Positions 8,680 through 21,479 are shown, counted from the first letter of the stretch. The stretch is 64,000 nt of DNA from Palaemon carinicauda (GCF_036898095.1 NC_090735.1:11600445-11664444); one strand, 5' to 3'. Translations and numbers: made by a program. Notes: generated from the sequence alone by a model not told the origin.

Positions 8680-11413
8680 CTAGTTCATCTCGAAATCACA
8701 GTGCCATGCTGGCGGTCGACGGGTACGACTGGACTTGCGTTGCTCCAAATTTGGCATGGCAGGAGTTAACTGTGAGGGAGAGTTTGTGCTATCATTGGGA
8801 GGCGGAATCTCTGCTTGATGATTCGCAGTGTTACCGAGGTCGTTGGGATAGCATTCCGGAGCAGCAACATCAAAATGAATGTTAGGGGTATTACCACTTG
8901 GTAACGGCAAAGTGGTCAATGGAAGAGTACCATGTGTGTCCGGATTTTGGGTTGTCGGAATGGTGTCCTTCGCAATGGTCTCAGACGTTTTAGTGGTCGA
9001 AGGATTGGCAATAGGTACAATCTGATTCCGATTATAGTCATCTCTAGTTGTACGGACTTCTGGAATACTCCTGACAGGCACGTATTGTCTCAAAAACTTC
9101 CGGTTCCTTAGCGTGACCCTACCAGAGCCATCAACTCTGACGACGTATTGGTCGAATTGGCGGACTTCTATGATGACACCGGTTTTGTCCCATTTCAGGG
9201 GGTGATGTCCTGTTTGATTTTGGATGCGAACCCGGTCACCTACGGACAGTGGGGGTAGTCTCTTAGTGTGCTCTGATAAGCGCTCTCCCTGTTTAAGGTG
9301 TCGATGTCTTAGGGCCTCCTCTCTTGCATCGAGTGTTTCCTTCCACGTGTCGTGGGGACGGTACCTGCCGGGCGGGACAGGTATGAAGTCTGATGGGACG
9401 ACCAAATACACATATTGCAGGAGATAACTTGGTATCTCTGTCAGGTGTGTTCCTGTATTGGAGCATCGCACGTTGGAATTCATCAGTGTTGAGATCACCG
9501 TTACTGCCCGTGTTGTCCGCTATAAGACACTTGACAGTTTTGACGCCTATTTCGGCTCTGCAATTACTATGTGGGAAGGCCACAGAGGAAAGGCGGTGAT
9601 GGACTCCCCAGTCCTTTAAAAACTGCCTAGTTGCCGTCGCTGTAAATTCAGTTCCACCATCAGATGTTAATTCATCCGGAATCCCAAATGTCACAAATGT
9701 TCGGCGTAGTGAAGTTATAAGACCCTCTGCACCGTTCGAAGATCGTTCAACTATGGGCCAATTCGAGTATCGATCAACTATAACTAAATATCCAACTCCT
9801 CGGTAGTGAAACTAATCTGCACAAACACATTGGAACGGGTAGTCTGGAGATATAGGGGGTGTAGGCGGAGCACTAGGATTCGAAGGCGCGATGCGATTGC
9901 AGTGGTTGCATCCAGCTCGAAGTGCTGACTCTGCTCGCGATACCATAGAGGTAATTCCTTGATGTGCTGAATGAAGAGATGTGAGAATTTCCTGACGAAG
10001 GGCTGGAGGAATAACTATACGCTCCTTGTATAGTATCACACCATCAACAGTGTAGAGATGCTCGCGGAATTGAAAATACTCTCGAAGATGTACAGGAAAT
10101 TCTTGGCGAGACTCTGGTACTCCGCATTCTATAAGGCTGAGCAGTTCATGCATGTTATTGTCACTACTTGTGGCAGTGCGAACTCTGTCCCAGGTGACTG
10201 CTCTCACGTTAAGTGAGTCAAGTGAGCATACTGCTGATGCGGTGATACAAGTATCAATATCATTGTCAGTGGAAACAGAATATGCTGATGGCAATTTGTG
10301 TAGGGGAACATTTCTCACGGAAGGTACACTGTCAACTGATGCAATGTCATCTTGAAGCGATAGCTTTTCAGATTTTCCTGTTGGGTGGCGCGATACTCCA
10401 TCTGCAGCGAGAGGCTTGACCCCTGGGATATGAATCATGCGAAATCGATAGCGGAGGGACTTTTCCTTCAAGTTTCTGAGACGTGAATTTGATATGTCCT
10501 CCAATGATCTGTCACCAAATATTTTCAACAGGGGTTTATGGTCAACTGCGACCACAAGATCTTCACAGCCAAGAACAAAGTATCTTGCCTTATCAAGAGC
10601 ATCGACGACTGCCAACGCTTCACCTTCAACTGGTGCATATTGAGACTCAGCTGCATGTGTGAACCTACTTCCGACAAGTGTGATCTTCCAACCAGTGCGA
10701 CAACAAAACGGTCGGTAGTCTGGACAGTCGCAATGTTTCTGGAACAGCCAGAATCCAATTCCTGATTTTGACCAATCGGTGGCGAGACAGGTAGGTTTTG
10801 TCTTGTCAAAGATTCGCACGCCTTCTTCAATTTCGTTGATAATGGCAGTTTTAGACTCCTCAAAGAGTGCATTAATATTGTCATTCCAGGTGAATGGTGT
10901 TCCTGGTTTCAATAACTGTCTGAATGGTAGCATTTTGTCGGTCATGCTGAAAGCATACGATACTTGGTTTACTAAACCAAACCAAGATCTGACATCGGTG
11001 ATATTTCTTGGGGTTGGAAAGTCCATAATTGCACTAAGATATCTTGCACATGGGCGAACTGTGTCTGGGGTTATTTCGAATCCAGCGAATTCAGCTGTGT
11101 CTTCTGCGAAACGAAATTTGTCAGGGTTGAGTGTTATGCCGTGTCTTCCACATATGTCGAGCCATTGTACAGCTTGGAAAAAACTCTCCTCTATTGAGTC
11201 ACACCAAAGAAGTTCACTTATCACAAGGTAGACGATGAAGTCTTCCAAAATTGTCGTAGTTCTGGGTATTGAACGTTCAGTTTTGTTCACAGTTAATATT
11301 CTAAGAAGATGCCGGCCTTTCCACTGATTACTTTTTATTAGAACTGTTCGCTGTGGCTGTGGTAACCTCGGAGGTAATTTACTTCTTACCTTTGACAGGT
11401 AAATATTACGCAC
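8680..11413 (-). pseudogene. Ty3/gypsy-type pol relic (RNase H and integrase)
   Basis: Minus-strand pol in order: RT thumb remnant, RNase H, integrase zinc region, integrase core, integrase C-terminal domain and a Ser/Thr/Pro tail. RNase H residues are visible (ATDWSKSGIG with Asp about 213 from 11413, GEALAVVDAL, AVDHKPLLKIFGD, PLAADGVSRHP). The integrase core has DGGTEF and SNCRAEIGVKT. The C-terminal domain has GDRVRIQNQTG, HPLKWDKTG and FDQYVVRVDGSG. It resembles the gypsy group often mis-annotated in invertebrates as K02A2.6-like. Lesions: the RT palm upstream is lost or scrambled with no YxDD at 11200-11240; the zinc region (HSAHQGITSM to GCNHCNRI) appears shortened in frame; a TAG at 9812-9814 follows the first integrase Asp; a frameshift lies near 9390. 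Non-functional. Confidence 0.85.
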
Positions 11414-14400
11414 GCGCGAACTTAAGGCCTATTAGGCAATTACTAATTTAAGTCATTTAATTCATAAGTTTGATTTTATTATTCATTTTACTGATCATTA
11501 ACGCTAATAGTTACTATACTAAGTAGCATTAAGTTATTTACTTTTAATTTATTAAGAAAAATAGGTAAAGCTTCGAGTCAAGATAACGACCGAACGGCTA
11601 TTCCCCACAGTCGGACACAAATATTTACGTTAACTGTAATCCTTATAAGGAAACAGTTTTGCTTTCCATTTCTTTTGCAACTCGTACCTCTATAATTTAT
11701 TTTTGGTTTCTAACATCCTCTCCTGTACTGTAGATTAAATTAAGAGGGAACCTACTGTAAGTATGAGATGTTTGCTAGTGACAATGTACAAAGCATGGTC
11801 TCTGATAATATAAGGGAGACACGGATTCAGTCTATTGAACCTGTCAAAGCGCATATATATATATATATATATACACGCAAAATTGGTTTAGAAATGTTTT
11901 TACCCTCAGTTGGGTTAGGTAGCAGTAAGTCTGTATGTGACACATTATTTCATATTTTTTTTTACTAACCAGTAATCCATATGAGTGATAAATAATTGAC
12001 AAAGTGAATATCTTACATATAATCATTAGTCTCTTTTCTGTATTTTCATTTCACAAGAGTTGTTTCTTAATGTAATACAGTATCATGATCTGAGTAGAGA
12101 TGCCTTCCTCCCTCCTCAAAATTGAATTTCTTTTTCCACTCCAAGGAAATATTTGTCCCTGTGATTGGATTACCCCCTCACCCACATATTTATTATTTGA
12201 TGGTGGAAGGGCTGTTGATTTTGAACTCTGCAAGTAGCATGCAGTTTTATACTTTTCTACCCATCAGCTTTCTTAAGTCATGGGCCTTGTCTGTTTTGTA
12301 GTTAAGGAAAAGAGATTACACCTCACGGCCTAGTTATGGCTGCCTTTCCTACCTTATGACTTGTCGGAAGGTTTTGACTGTCTACCTAATACTGAAGCTA
12401 AGGGAAGGGGATAGCCTTCTTAGGATTTAGTTTTTCCATCAAGTTAATCTACTCCTAGTCCCTCAATATTCAGTATATACATAGCCTTATCTTTACTCAT
12501 GCACCATTCAGAAGGAACTGCTCCCCTTTTGAATACGGATAGCCTATTGCATCTTTGGTTTGTTTAGGGAGGAATTTGAGGTTTTATAATTTACTAGTGC
12601 TGGTTAACCAACGATTGGTTACCTTTGCTGGTCATGTCGGTTGCTTGAGCCATTCCATTGCTTCTGTAACTAATTTTCTAAAGAAAATTGGAACTTTGTT
12701 TGAACAAGGCCTTTATCACTGGCCTCATCCTTAATGTCAGTGGCATACTAAACTAACAATACCAATAGATAACTAAAGTACTGAAGCTTGGGTACAAATT
12801 TAGTTTTTCGGACATTGCCTCTCAGACTTTTAATTGAAAAATTGATGCTCAAACAAGAAAAAAAGGCTATCTAGCTGGAAGGTTAAAGGTGGTACACAAT
12901 AGTGTCTTAAGATAGAGTATGTTCTACACTATGGCAGGATGAGGGTTAACTAAATTTTCATTCTTAATTGATGCTAATAGTGACAGTTATCACCTTTACT
13001 ATCTAATAATAGAAAATATAGGATTATTTGAGGACACTTAGAATTCAGGGATCTGTCTAAAAACTGGGTAGATGATTGAAAATCACTATCTGACCTGCCT
13101 TCAGAGAGGACACAGTGTACTAGATTTTCCCATACTGTATTTTACTTTTGGAAGGAGCCAATATCCCACTGTGTTCTCAATAGGTAGTCGTTAATCTGTA
13201 TAGTAAATTCCTCGGAGCTGTTCCAGGTATTACTATTTATGGAGAAAATACCGTTTAGATGGTAGGAATATTTCAGAATTTTTAAGAGACTTAAATGTAG
13301 ATAACTTTATGGGTAGACTAAGTTATCAAGAATTTCTTGAGAAATTTATATTCAATTAATATATTTACTTATATCTATTTACTTTTATTTTCTGATCGGG
13401 GAAACTCTTGAAGGTCATTGATGCCTTCAAGAGTGTTTGAATGAGAAAGGTGCTGGAAAACAGATAGGTTAACGCTCTACCTTATGACCTAAACCTCAGA
13501 ATCAGTCAGTGTAACCAGCTTTCAAACGTTATCATATTATCTTGGAAGAGATTGCATCCTTGGTTTCTAAATATTCCCCGGCATGAATGATTTAATTAGT
13601 AAACCAAAAATGGTGACTGAGTAGGTGGTATTTGAGTTTAAGAATCTTTTTGTCTGCAAAAACCAGATCAGGTGAGTAAGGAATTTAAGACAACAGCTCA
13701 AAGCTGCAGTTGTCTATCGTAGTGTGGGTATTTATATCCTATAAAAGATGTCGTGGAGCGAGTTGAAAGTTTCCTCATGGGTTTCTTCTATGTCTATGTC
13801 TATGTCTGACGGTTTATCAAGTATCCCTGCTTTCGCCATTAAGCGTTCAGACGGGATTTCCAAATCATTTATATTATAGTTAAAAATTTAAAAGTCTATG
13901 TAATGTAAAGAGGGTTACAGTAATTGCATTTGTCTCAATGTTATAGCTGAGTGAAAATAAATGGGTTTTCAATAGTTTTTTGAACTGTAAGATATTTTCA
14001 GCACACTTAACTGATGCCGGAAGTTGATTATACAATCTAGGAGTGCAGTGCTTAAAAGTTCTAGATTCACCATCAGTGGTACTCCAGTTGATACCAGCTT
14101 ATTCAACCCAAGAAACAAATCAAGATAAAGTGAACTAAGTCAGGACTGATACCCATATTCTTATCTATGTTTTGGATGGTAAAATACCTGGCATTCACTT
14201 TTCCCACGTATTCTTCAGTGGTTTAGGGGTCATAACCGCAGGTCTAAGAGCCGCCGTTTGGAGAAAAGCTCTGAGCAATCTGAATACATCCATCCTTCCA
14301 TCTTCAGTGTTTGGTGTTTTTGGGATACACCACCGAAATTCATCATCTGTGTTGCTTCTGAATTACTGAAAGTCAGCCTCTCAGTTCTTGAACTTTGTGA
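11414..14400. other. Single-copy-like AT-rich spacer
   Basis: About 3 kb of AT-rich DNA with few repeats apart from a short (AT)n at about 11850-11872. No convincing ORF, exon or RNA gene recognised. The gypsy 5' end would be expected near its left margin but is not identifiable. Confidence 0.55.
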
Positions 14401-14960
14401 AATGGGAAGTGGAGTCTTTACCATGTGTATCAAAGGAGTTACTTTAATTGACCATGATTTGAGTGAGGTGTTTGTCCTATTTACCAGCATATAAGAATCC
14501 TTTTTATTGACCATGACTTAAGGAGTTCCATGTATTAACCTCGAATTAAAGTTCCTTTTAGTGATCATGACTTAGGGAGATTTTTATACACCTGAAAAAA
14601 ATTTCCTTTTAATAACTATGACTTAAGGAGTTCGTTGTACTAACCTTGACTTAAGGAGTTCGTTTTACTAACCTTGACCTAAGGAATTCGTTGTACTAAC
14701 CTTGACTTAAGGAGTTCATTATACTAACCTTGACTTGGCGATTTCCTTGGATTGATCATAAGGGGCTTCTTTGGTTGAGAATGAATTAGGAGGCTTATTG
14801 TATTGACCATGACTTAAAAGTTTTTATTATCCATCATAAAATAAGAGTTCCTTTTATTGGCCATGGCTTAATGAGTTTCTACTATACTGTATACAGTATT
14901 ATGACTTAAGGAGTAACTTGTTCTGACCATTACTTATAGAGTTCACTGCATTGGCCACAA
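14400..14960. repeat. Degenerate tandem repeat of about 28 bp
   Basis: Units of the type ctaaccttgacttaaggag plus gttcgttgta recur, best conserved at about 14625-14735 with four close copies. More diverged units with gaccatgacttaagg lie on both sides. Copies decay outward, as expected for an old array. Confidence 0.7.
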
Positions 14961-15390
14961 ATTAAGTTCCTTGGAGTCATAGCTGTTGTGCAGGTATCAT
15001 ATAAGGTTTGGACCTTTTATTATCATTATTCATTTTGTGATTGTGCTTGAATTTAGTGATAATCAAGAACCCAAGCTTCAATAAGATAGCGTCAAACCAA
15101 TCAGTTATAATTTTTATTGATTTGAGGGGTTATAGACTTATAGACATACTGTCACACCAAAAGGTTTCAGTTACTACTCTTCTTTCTAGGTGAGGCAAAG
15201 GACCTGTCTCGAATGGCTATTGTATGATTTCTTTCAACTCTGTAGGCCTATTCATCTTGCGCGCACACATGTTTAACGATGTGTACCCAATTCATTAGGT
15301 ATATGACTAGGATCCATTCTCGATTTATATTTTCACAAACATTACCGATATTTTAAGTCCATGAAAAAATCTGCTCAACTGGAATGCCAT

Positions 15391-15667
15391 GGGTTGTGGT
15401 CGCCTATTGGAAACGTCCTTACCTGGCGTTATGATGGACGGGAGATTAAGTCCCGCTCAAACTCGATAGTTCCTTGTAGTGTCTGCAGCCTCATCATCCT
15501 TGTGAGCTAAAGATACGGGTTTTGGGGGAGCCAATAGGTCTACCTGCTGAGTCATCAACAGCTTTTGCCTGGCCCTCCCTGGTCCTAGCTGGGGGGAGAG
15601 GAGACTTGGACGCTGGGCCCTTAGGCTTATAGCATCTTGCTTTTCCAACTTGGGTTGTAACTTAGCT

Positions 15668-15704
<37 letters not shown>

Positions 15705-15776
15705 TGGTCATTCTTTAGGGAATTGTCACTGTCCCTTGCCTACGTCATTCATGAGCGACCTCAAATAATAGACCTT
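15391..15776 (+). repeat. tRNA-derived SINE copy A, interrupted by another repeat
   Basis: The head gggttgtggt at 15391 starts a segment matching the 47441 copy and the reverse complement of 38149-38474 over its whole length. Shared landmarks are cccgctcaaactcg, ctgctgagtcatc and aattgtcactgtcccttgcc. Its box B is degenerate. About 75 bp of the (AAT)n-tailed repeat interrupts it at about 15626-15704. Confidence 0.75.
15626..15704 (+). repeat. (AAT)n-tailed dispersed repeat, 5'-truncated copy nested in a SINE
   Basis: Contains cttatagcatcttgctttt and the family 3' end (ggttgtaacttagctatta) followed directly by (AAT)n. The SINE resumes immediately after the AAT run with atatggtca, so this is a later insertion. 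Confidence 0.75.
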
Positions 15777-17103
15777 TGTTTCGTCCCACTATCACGGTGC
15801 GTTCTTGTTTCTGCAAATCACAATGTCACATAGGCCTATGTTCCCTCGGCGCAGCATTGCTAAGGGGGAATTGTAGTGGAGCAATGAAAGGGGAGAATGG
15901 GAGTTACGATCGGACGCGGTGGGGAAGGGCGATGTGATTTGTGTAGGTTGGGGAGGAGCAATCAGAGGGAATGGGAGTTGCAACCAGAAGGTATTTTGGG
16001 GAGGAGTGATCAAAGGAAAGTTGGAGAACAACTTATGAGATTGAAAGTGAAGGTACCATCAGAGGGGAATGAGAGAGGAATCAGAGAAGTGGTAGTAATT
16101 TAAGGAGATAGGGCAGGTAAAATAAGGGGAAAGTGGGAGGAGAGAGAGAGGGAGAACACCAGTAAGAGATGGTAAGAGGAGATATGGTCAATAAAGATAG
16201 TATTAATTTAAATGGTTTGCGTCTATTTGTAGTCTTGTTAGTTCCCTGGTCGCCAAATTTTATGCTGGTGCCCATATATGGTTTTTTTCTTTCCTTTATA
16301 TTTTTTTATCATTAATTAAAGTCCCGTTTAAGGTACTGGCTATGAGACGGTCTTGAATTGTTAAGTAATAATTTTTTTTTTCAATATATTAGTTTTGTAT
16401 GTATTCATGTTTTCGTCATCATCATCAACAACAGTAAGTAGCCCACTGCTGGACAAAGGCCTCAGACATTTTTGTATATAGATGTCCAAATATAGGGTTC
16501 TGACTATGCATTCCTGTAGTACCAAATATTAGTACAGTGAATTAAAAAAAAAAAAATCTGAGATAGATGTTTATCCCTGATAAAAAAATCGTACTTAAAA
16601 TCGTTTTATTTTCAAAATTGTTCGTCTGTTATTAATAAAAGTATGACTTCCGTATGGATGATAAAAAAAAAAATCACATTCTCTTAATTGAGTGACATTG
16701 AAGAACACGTTGAAGAACAGTTTTAGAAAAATGGTTTGTAGTGTGTAAATTGATAACAATGATAATCATAATATTACTGATAGCGTCTTGTAGGGCTTAG
16801 TGCCAGCAATGAATGTACTGTTAGTTTTTGTTAGTTCAACCTTTTTAAATTTCATCTTCATATTGCAACTACGGTTGTCCCTAGTTGCCTCCTTGGCCCC
16901 TGTGCTGTGCATTTATGACCTAAAATCATAAATCAAATTTAACTACAACAACGTAGAATCAATCTCTTTGACGTGACATAGAAAATGTTAAGAAGTTTGT
17001 AGTGCTATATTCACCTGTGTTGAAAAGGATTGATAAATACCCTATACTTCGAAGATCTGATGTATTTTTGATACAATACAAATTATATTATTATTATTAT
17101 TTT
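15777..17103. other. AT-rich spacer with a LINE 3'-tail fragment
   Basis: Mostly unrecognised AT-rich sequence with a purine-rich stretch at 15880-16190. At about 16415-16480 the minus strand reads a short LINE-type 3' tail: gcctttgtccagcagtggg then (GAT)n. No gene seen. Confidence 0.5.
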
Positions 17104-17110
17104 TTATTAT

Positions 17111-17156
<46 letters not shown>

Positions 17157-17280
17157 AGCCAAGCTACAATCCTAGTTGGAAAAGCAAGATGCTATAAGCC
17201 CAAGTGCTCCAACAGGGAAAAATAGCCCAGTGAGGAAAGGAAATAAGGGAATAAATAAATGATGAGAATAAATTAACAAT
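17104..17280 (-). repeat. (AAT)n-tailed dispersed repeat, minus-strand copy
   Basis: Starts with (ATT)n then the reverse complement of the family 3' end (agccaagctacaatcctag) and continues through gggaaaaatagcccagtgag. It is 5'-truncated around 17280. Confidence 0.75.
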
Positions 17281-17634
17281 ATATATGAATCAGATGATAG
17301 TAACTTTACTATTTATATTATTTTGTATCTGACTTTTTCTTCATTGAATGTATTAAAAACTATATTTACTGTTGTTTTGCCAAACGGAAATCAAATGTTT
17401 CATTAATGAAACAAAAATTGAGCTTAAAATCTGTAATTATTGTTATTATCCGATTTTTTCCCTTGAATTAATGGAATTAAAATTATTTTTTCTCTTTTTG
17501 TTCATTGTTATCTAGATGTAATTTTTCCCAAGCTTCATCCATCAGTATTCATGTTAGTTTTGTGGTAATCCCTTCAAATAAATAAGTATTATGTTGACGT
17601 GATATTTTTCATATTCGTAATATATCATTCGATG

Positions 17635-18640
17635 TATAATATGTGGACTTATTTATTCACTGATTTCAAGTAAGACATTTAGACTTATTTATTCACTGAT
17701 TTCTAGTAAGAATATGTAGACTTACTTATTCGCTGATTTCTAATAAGAATATGTAGACTTATTTATTCAGTGATTTCAAATTAGAACATTTAGACTTATT
17801 TATTCAGTGATTTCAAATAAGATCATTTAGATTTATTCACTGATTTAAATTATAAACATTTAGACTTCTTTGTTCATTAACTTCATATAAGATCATTTTC
17901 TTATTTATTCACTGATTTCAAATAAGAACATTTAGACTAATTTATTCACTGATTTAAATTAAGACCATTTAGACTTATTTATTCACTGACTTTAAATTAA
18001 AACATTTAGACTTATTTATTCAGTGATTTCAAATAAGAACATTTAGATTTATTTATTCAGTGATTTCAAATTAGAACATTTAGAATTATTTATTCAGTGA
18101 TTTCAGATAAGACCATTTAGACTTATTCACTGATTTGAAATAAAAACATTTAGACGTCTTTGTTCATTAACTTCATATAAGATCATTTACTGATTTATTC
18201 ACTGATTTCAAATAAGAACATTTAGACTTATTTATTCACTGACTTCAAATAAGAACATTTAGACTTATTTATTCAGTGATTTCAAATTAGAACATTAAGA
18301 CTCCTTTATTCACTGATTTCAAATAAGACGATTTAGACCTATTTATTCACTGATTTCAAATAAGACCATTTAGACTTATTTATTCACTGACTTCAAATAA
18401 GAACATTTAGACTTATTTATTCAGTGATTTCAAATTAGAACATTAAGACTCGTGTTGTCAGTAATTTCAAATTAGAACATATAGACTCCTTTATTCACTG
18501 ATTTCAAATAAGACGATTTAGACTTATTTATTCACTGATTTCAAATAAGACCATTTAGACTTATTTATTCACTGATTTCAAATAAGACCATTTAGACTTA
18601 TTTATTCACTGATTTCAAATAAGAACAATTATCTGACATT
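17635..18640 (+). repeat. 37-bp AT-rich satellite with higher-order structure
   Basis: About 27 tandem units of the type gacttatttattcactgatt + tcaaataagaccattta. Two nested higher-order periods are visible. A variant block containing tgttcattaacttcatataa recurs at 17871 and 18161 (290 bp, about 8 units). A block beginning gacttcaaataagaac recurs at 18241 and 18388 (147 bp, about 4 units). Confidence 0.85.
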
Positions 18641-18808
18641 TGATACACTGAGTCTCGGTTTTAATGCACATTGCACGAGAACATATCAAGCACTCATCAT
18701 TTACCAAATCCTAATTTGTCATATTTAGAAATGAAACTATAAAGAAATCATTCATATGCCATATAATATTCTTAAGATTTTATTTTAATTTAGGTTTTTA
18801 TGTTACAG

Positions 18809-18864
18809 GATGTCAATAATGTTGCTTGTCGATTATGAAGAATGCGAGTGCTTGGACGATAAAG
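18809..18864 (+). CDS. Candidate internal or first coding exon (low confidence)
   Basis: A pyrimidine-leaning AT-rich tract ends in tttttatgttacag, and the 56-nt segment ends at a strong donor (aaag|gtaagg). From ATG at 18810 the frame is open: MSIMLLVDYEECECLDDK, ending in phase 1. The protein is not recognised. Short length makes a chance match possible. No partner exon was identified in the window. Confidence 0.22.
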
Positions 18865-19082
18865 GTAAGGGTATTTATGTATGGTATTTAGAATGAAAAA
18901 GTTTAAAATTTTTTTTTTTTTGTAGGCCTATTCATGTATAAAAAAATGAAGTATTTGCAAACATAAACATTATTCACATTGGATATTTTCATACATTCTC
19001 GCTCTGCTTCACGAAGGCATACATGGTACTCAAATATGCAAAGTATACAATTGCGCTATTACATGTTTACGATTTATATACA

Positions 19083-19087
19083 CTTTC

Positions 19088-19134
<47 letters not shown>

Positions 19135-19500
19135 TGCCAAACTACAGCCCTAGTTGGAAAAGCAAGATGCTATAAGCCCAGGGGCTCCAACAGGGAAAAC
19201 AGCCCAGTGAGGAAAGTAAATAAGGAAAAATAAAATATTTTTAGAACAGTAACATCCAAACAAATGTCTCTTATATGAACTATAAAAAACTTTAACAAAA
19301 CGAGAGGAAGAGAAATAAGATAGAATAGTGTGCCCGTGTGTACCCACGAGTAAGAGAACTCTAACCAAAGACCGTGGAAGGCCAAGGTACAGAGGCCTTG
19401 GCACTACCCAAGACTAGAGAACAATGGTTTGATTTTGGAGTGTCCTCCTAGAAGAGCTGCTTACCATAGCTAAAGAGTCTCTTCTACCCTTACCAGTTTT
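19083..19500 (-). repeat. (AAT)n-tailed dispersed repeat, long minus-strand copy
   Basis: One of the two longest copies. (ATT)n at 19083-19131 is followed by the reverse complement of the family from its 3' end up to about 19500. It includes the block with ctctaaccaaagaccgtgg and gagaacaatgg that is shared with 41860-42250 in the opposite orientation. Confidence 0.8.
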
Positions 19501-19674
19501 TAAAGTGTAAGCTTGCATATGTGGTTATTCAATTTGGCATGCATAAATCCATTTCTAGTAACTACATCATAATAAAGAGGTCGATAAGGGGTCATAGACA
19601 TTGTCTTGATGTGCTAAGATTTAGTCTTATAAAATTTAAAACTCAGGATACGTAAGTAAAGCTTAAGACAAAAT

Positions 19675-19677
<3 letters not shown>

Positions 19678-19754
<77 letters not shown>
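19678..19754. repeat. (GA)n microsatellite
   Basis: About 77 bp of uninterrupted GA dinucleotide, creating false ER-repeat and SL-repeat reading frames. Confidence 0.95.
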
Positions 19755-19755
<1 letters not shown>

Positions 19756-20105
19756 GATCACCATGGTGGTATACAGGCCGTTGAAAATATTGTATAGCCT
19801 ACTCCACTCATGGGGACGAAGTAGGAGCAATAAGAAATTGTATGACAAATCGCTAAAGCAAATGGCACAGTTTTGTGCAATGCTTTTGTAAAGTTTGACC
19901 TTTCCCTCGAGAAGTTATAGACTGACCGCGACGTTTATATATTTTATTGCCTGAAATCTCAACCCCTCTTGAGGCTTAGGAGTTTTAAGGAATAGAGTTG
20001 ACTGTGCGCCTTGAAGTGTGTTTGTGTTTCGATTTAGCGATTCAGGTGCACAAACAGGACTATTAGATTTGGCGAGGGGATTTTAATGGAGAAAAAGGAG
20101 AAGAA

Positions 20106-20109
<4 letters not shown>

Positions 20110-20156
<47 letters not shown>

Positions 20157-20231
20157 CAGTAACTGGACTACGTAAAATTTCGATTTCCCCCTGGAAAGTA
20201 GATCATAGCCGCAAAGAAAGGACGATAAAAA

Positions 20232-20306
<75 letters not shown>

Positions 20307-20394
20307 ACAAGGATTTTGGATGTATCAAATACTTTTTAGTCCATCCTCTGAGACTCCATTTGCTCTTTGGTAGAGAGATTTAGTTTAAGCATTT

Positions 20395-20474
<80 letters not shown>

Positions 20475-20563
20475 ACAACCGGTTACAAGGATTTTGGATG
20501 TCTGAGACTTTTTAGCCCAGAGACTCCTTTTGCTCTTAGGTAGAGTGATATAGTTTAAGCATT

Positions 20564-20628
<65 letters not shown>

Positions 20629-20830
20629 ACAACGGGTTCCAAGGATTTTGGATGTCTCGAAGACGTTTTAGCCCGGAGACTCCATTTGCTCTTTGGTAGA
20701 GTGATATGGGTTAAGCTTTTAGAGAGAGAGAGAGAGAGATTCAGTAACAGGACAACGTAAGATTTCGATTTCCCCCCCCCCCTGGAAAGGAGATAATAGC
20801 CGCAAAGAAAGGACGGTGATAAAATTGCGA
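20110..20830. repeat. (GA)n-bounded tandem cassette locus 1
   Basis: (GA)n blocks at about 20110-20152, 20234-20305, 20396-20473, 20566-20627 and 20720-20739. Three spacers of about 90 bp between the inner blocks are copies of one another (they share aaggattttggatgt and tttgctcttnggtagag). The outer flanks (20153-20233 and 20740-20822) are copies of a second sequence (ttcagtaac, atttcgatttcccc, agccgcaaagaaaggac). The order is X-GA-Y-GA-Y-GA-Y-GA-X. Confidence 0.85.
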
Positions 20831-21177
20831 AAACCAGTTAAACAAGAAAAGGGGTGAATAACGGAGAAAGGATGAAAGGGAAGAAATGGAGAAGCGGGAA
20901 GATTTGTTGGTTGTAAAATAAGGTGATAGAGGGGTGAAGACTTATGGCAATGGAGGGAGCGCTTGAACGCCACATAGGGAGGAAAGGGGTTTTGGCGGGA
21001 GGAGCAGGACCCGAGGATAGAGGAGCTTAGGAAAGTATTCCTCCGGGTAAGTCTAGATGCTCCCTCGGGATTAGAGGCGCGCGGGAGACCAAAGTTAGTT
21101 TAAGGCTGTTGTGATCCCCACCAAGGAAGCAAGGAAGTTGCGAAGATTTCCTCAAGGAGATCACTATGGGAATACAG

Positions 21178-21179
21178 GA

Positions 21180-21256
<77 letters not shown>
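21178..21256. repeat. (GA)n microsatellite, interrupted
   Basis: GA run with GG interruptions, giving a minor periodic structure. A further GA run lies at 21884-21929 and an (AT)n run at about 21447-21480. Confidence 0.9.
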
Positions 21257-21257
<1 letters not shown>

Positions 21258-21442
21258 GGGGAAATGGGAGAGAAGTTAAGGTGGTGGTCTCGTATGTTAG
21301 AAAGGATATGAAAGATATTTAGAAAATACGAAATCAAGATGAATAGATAAATAAAAACGTGGATAGCCGTTGGGCCTGGGCAAAATTTTAACTAAATTTA
21401 TTTATATTATTCTACGTTCGTCTATTGTTTTCCTAATATAGA

Positions 21443-21479
<37 letters not shown>

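Noticed and set aside
8680..11413. Host gene resembling an uncharacterised K02A2.6-like protein
   Set aside because: That annotation name denotes gypsy pol; RNase H and integrase motifs with several lesions show a dead retrotransposon.
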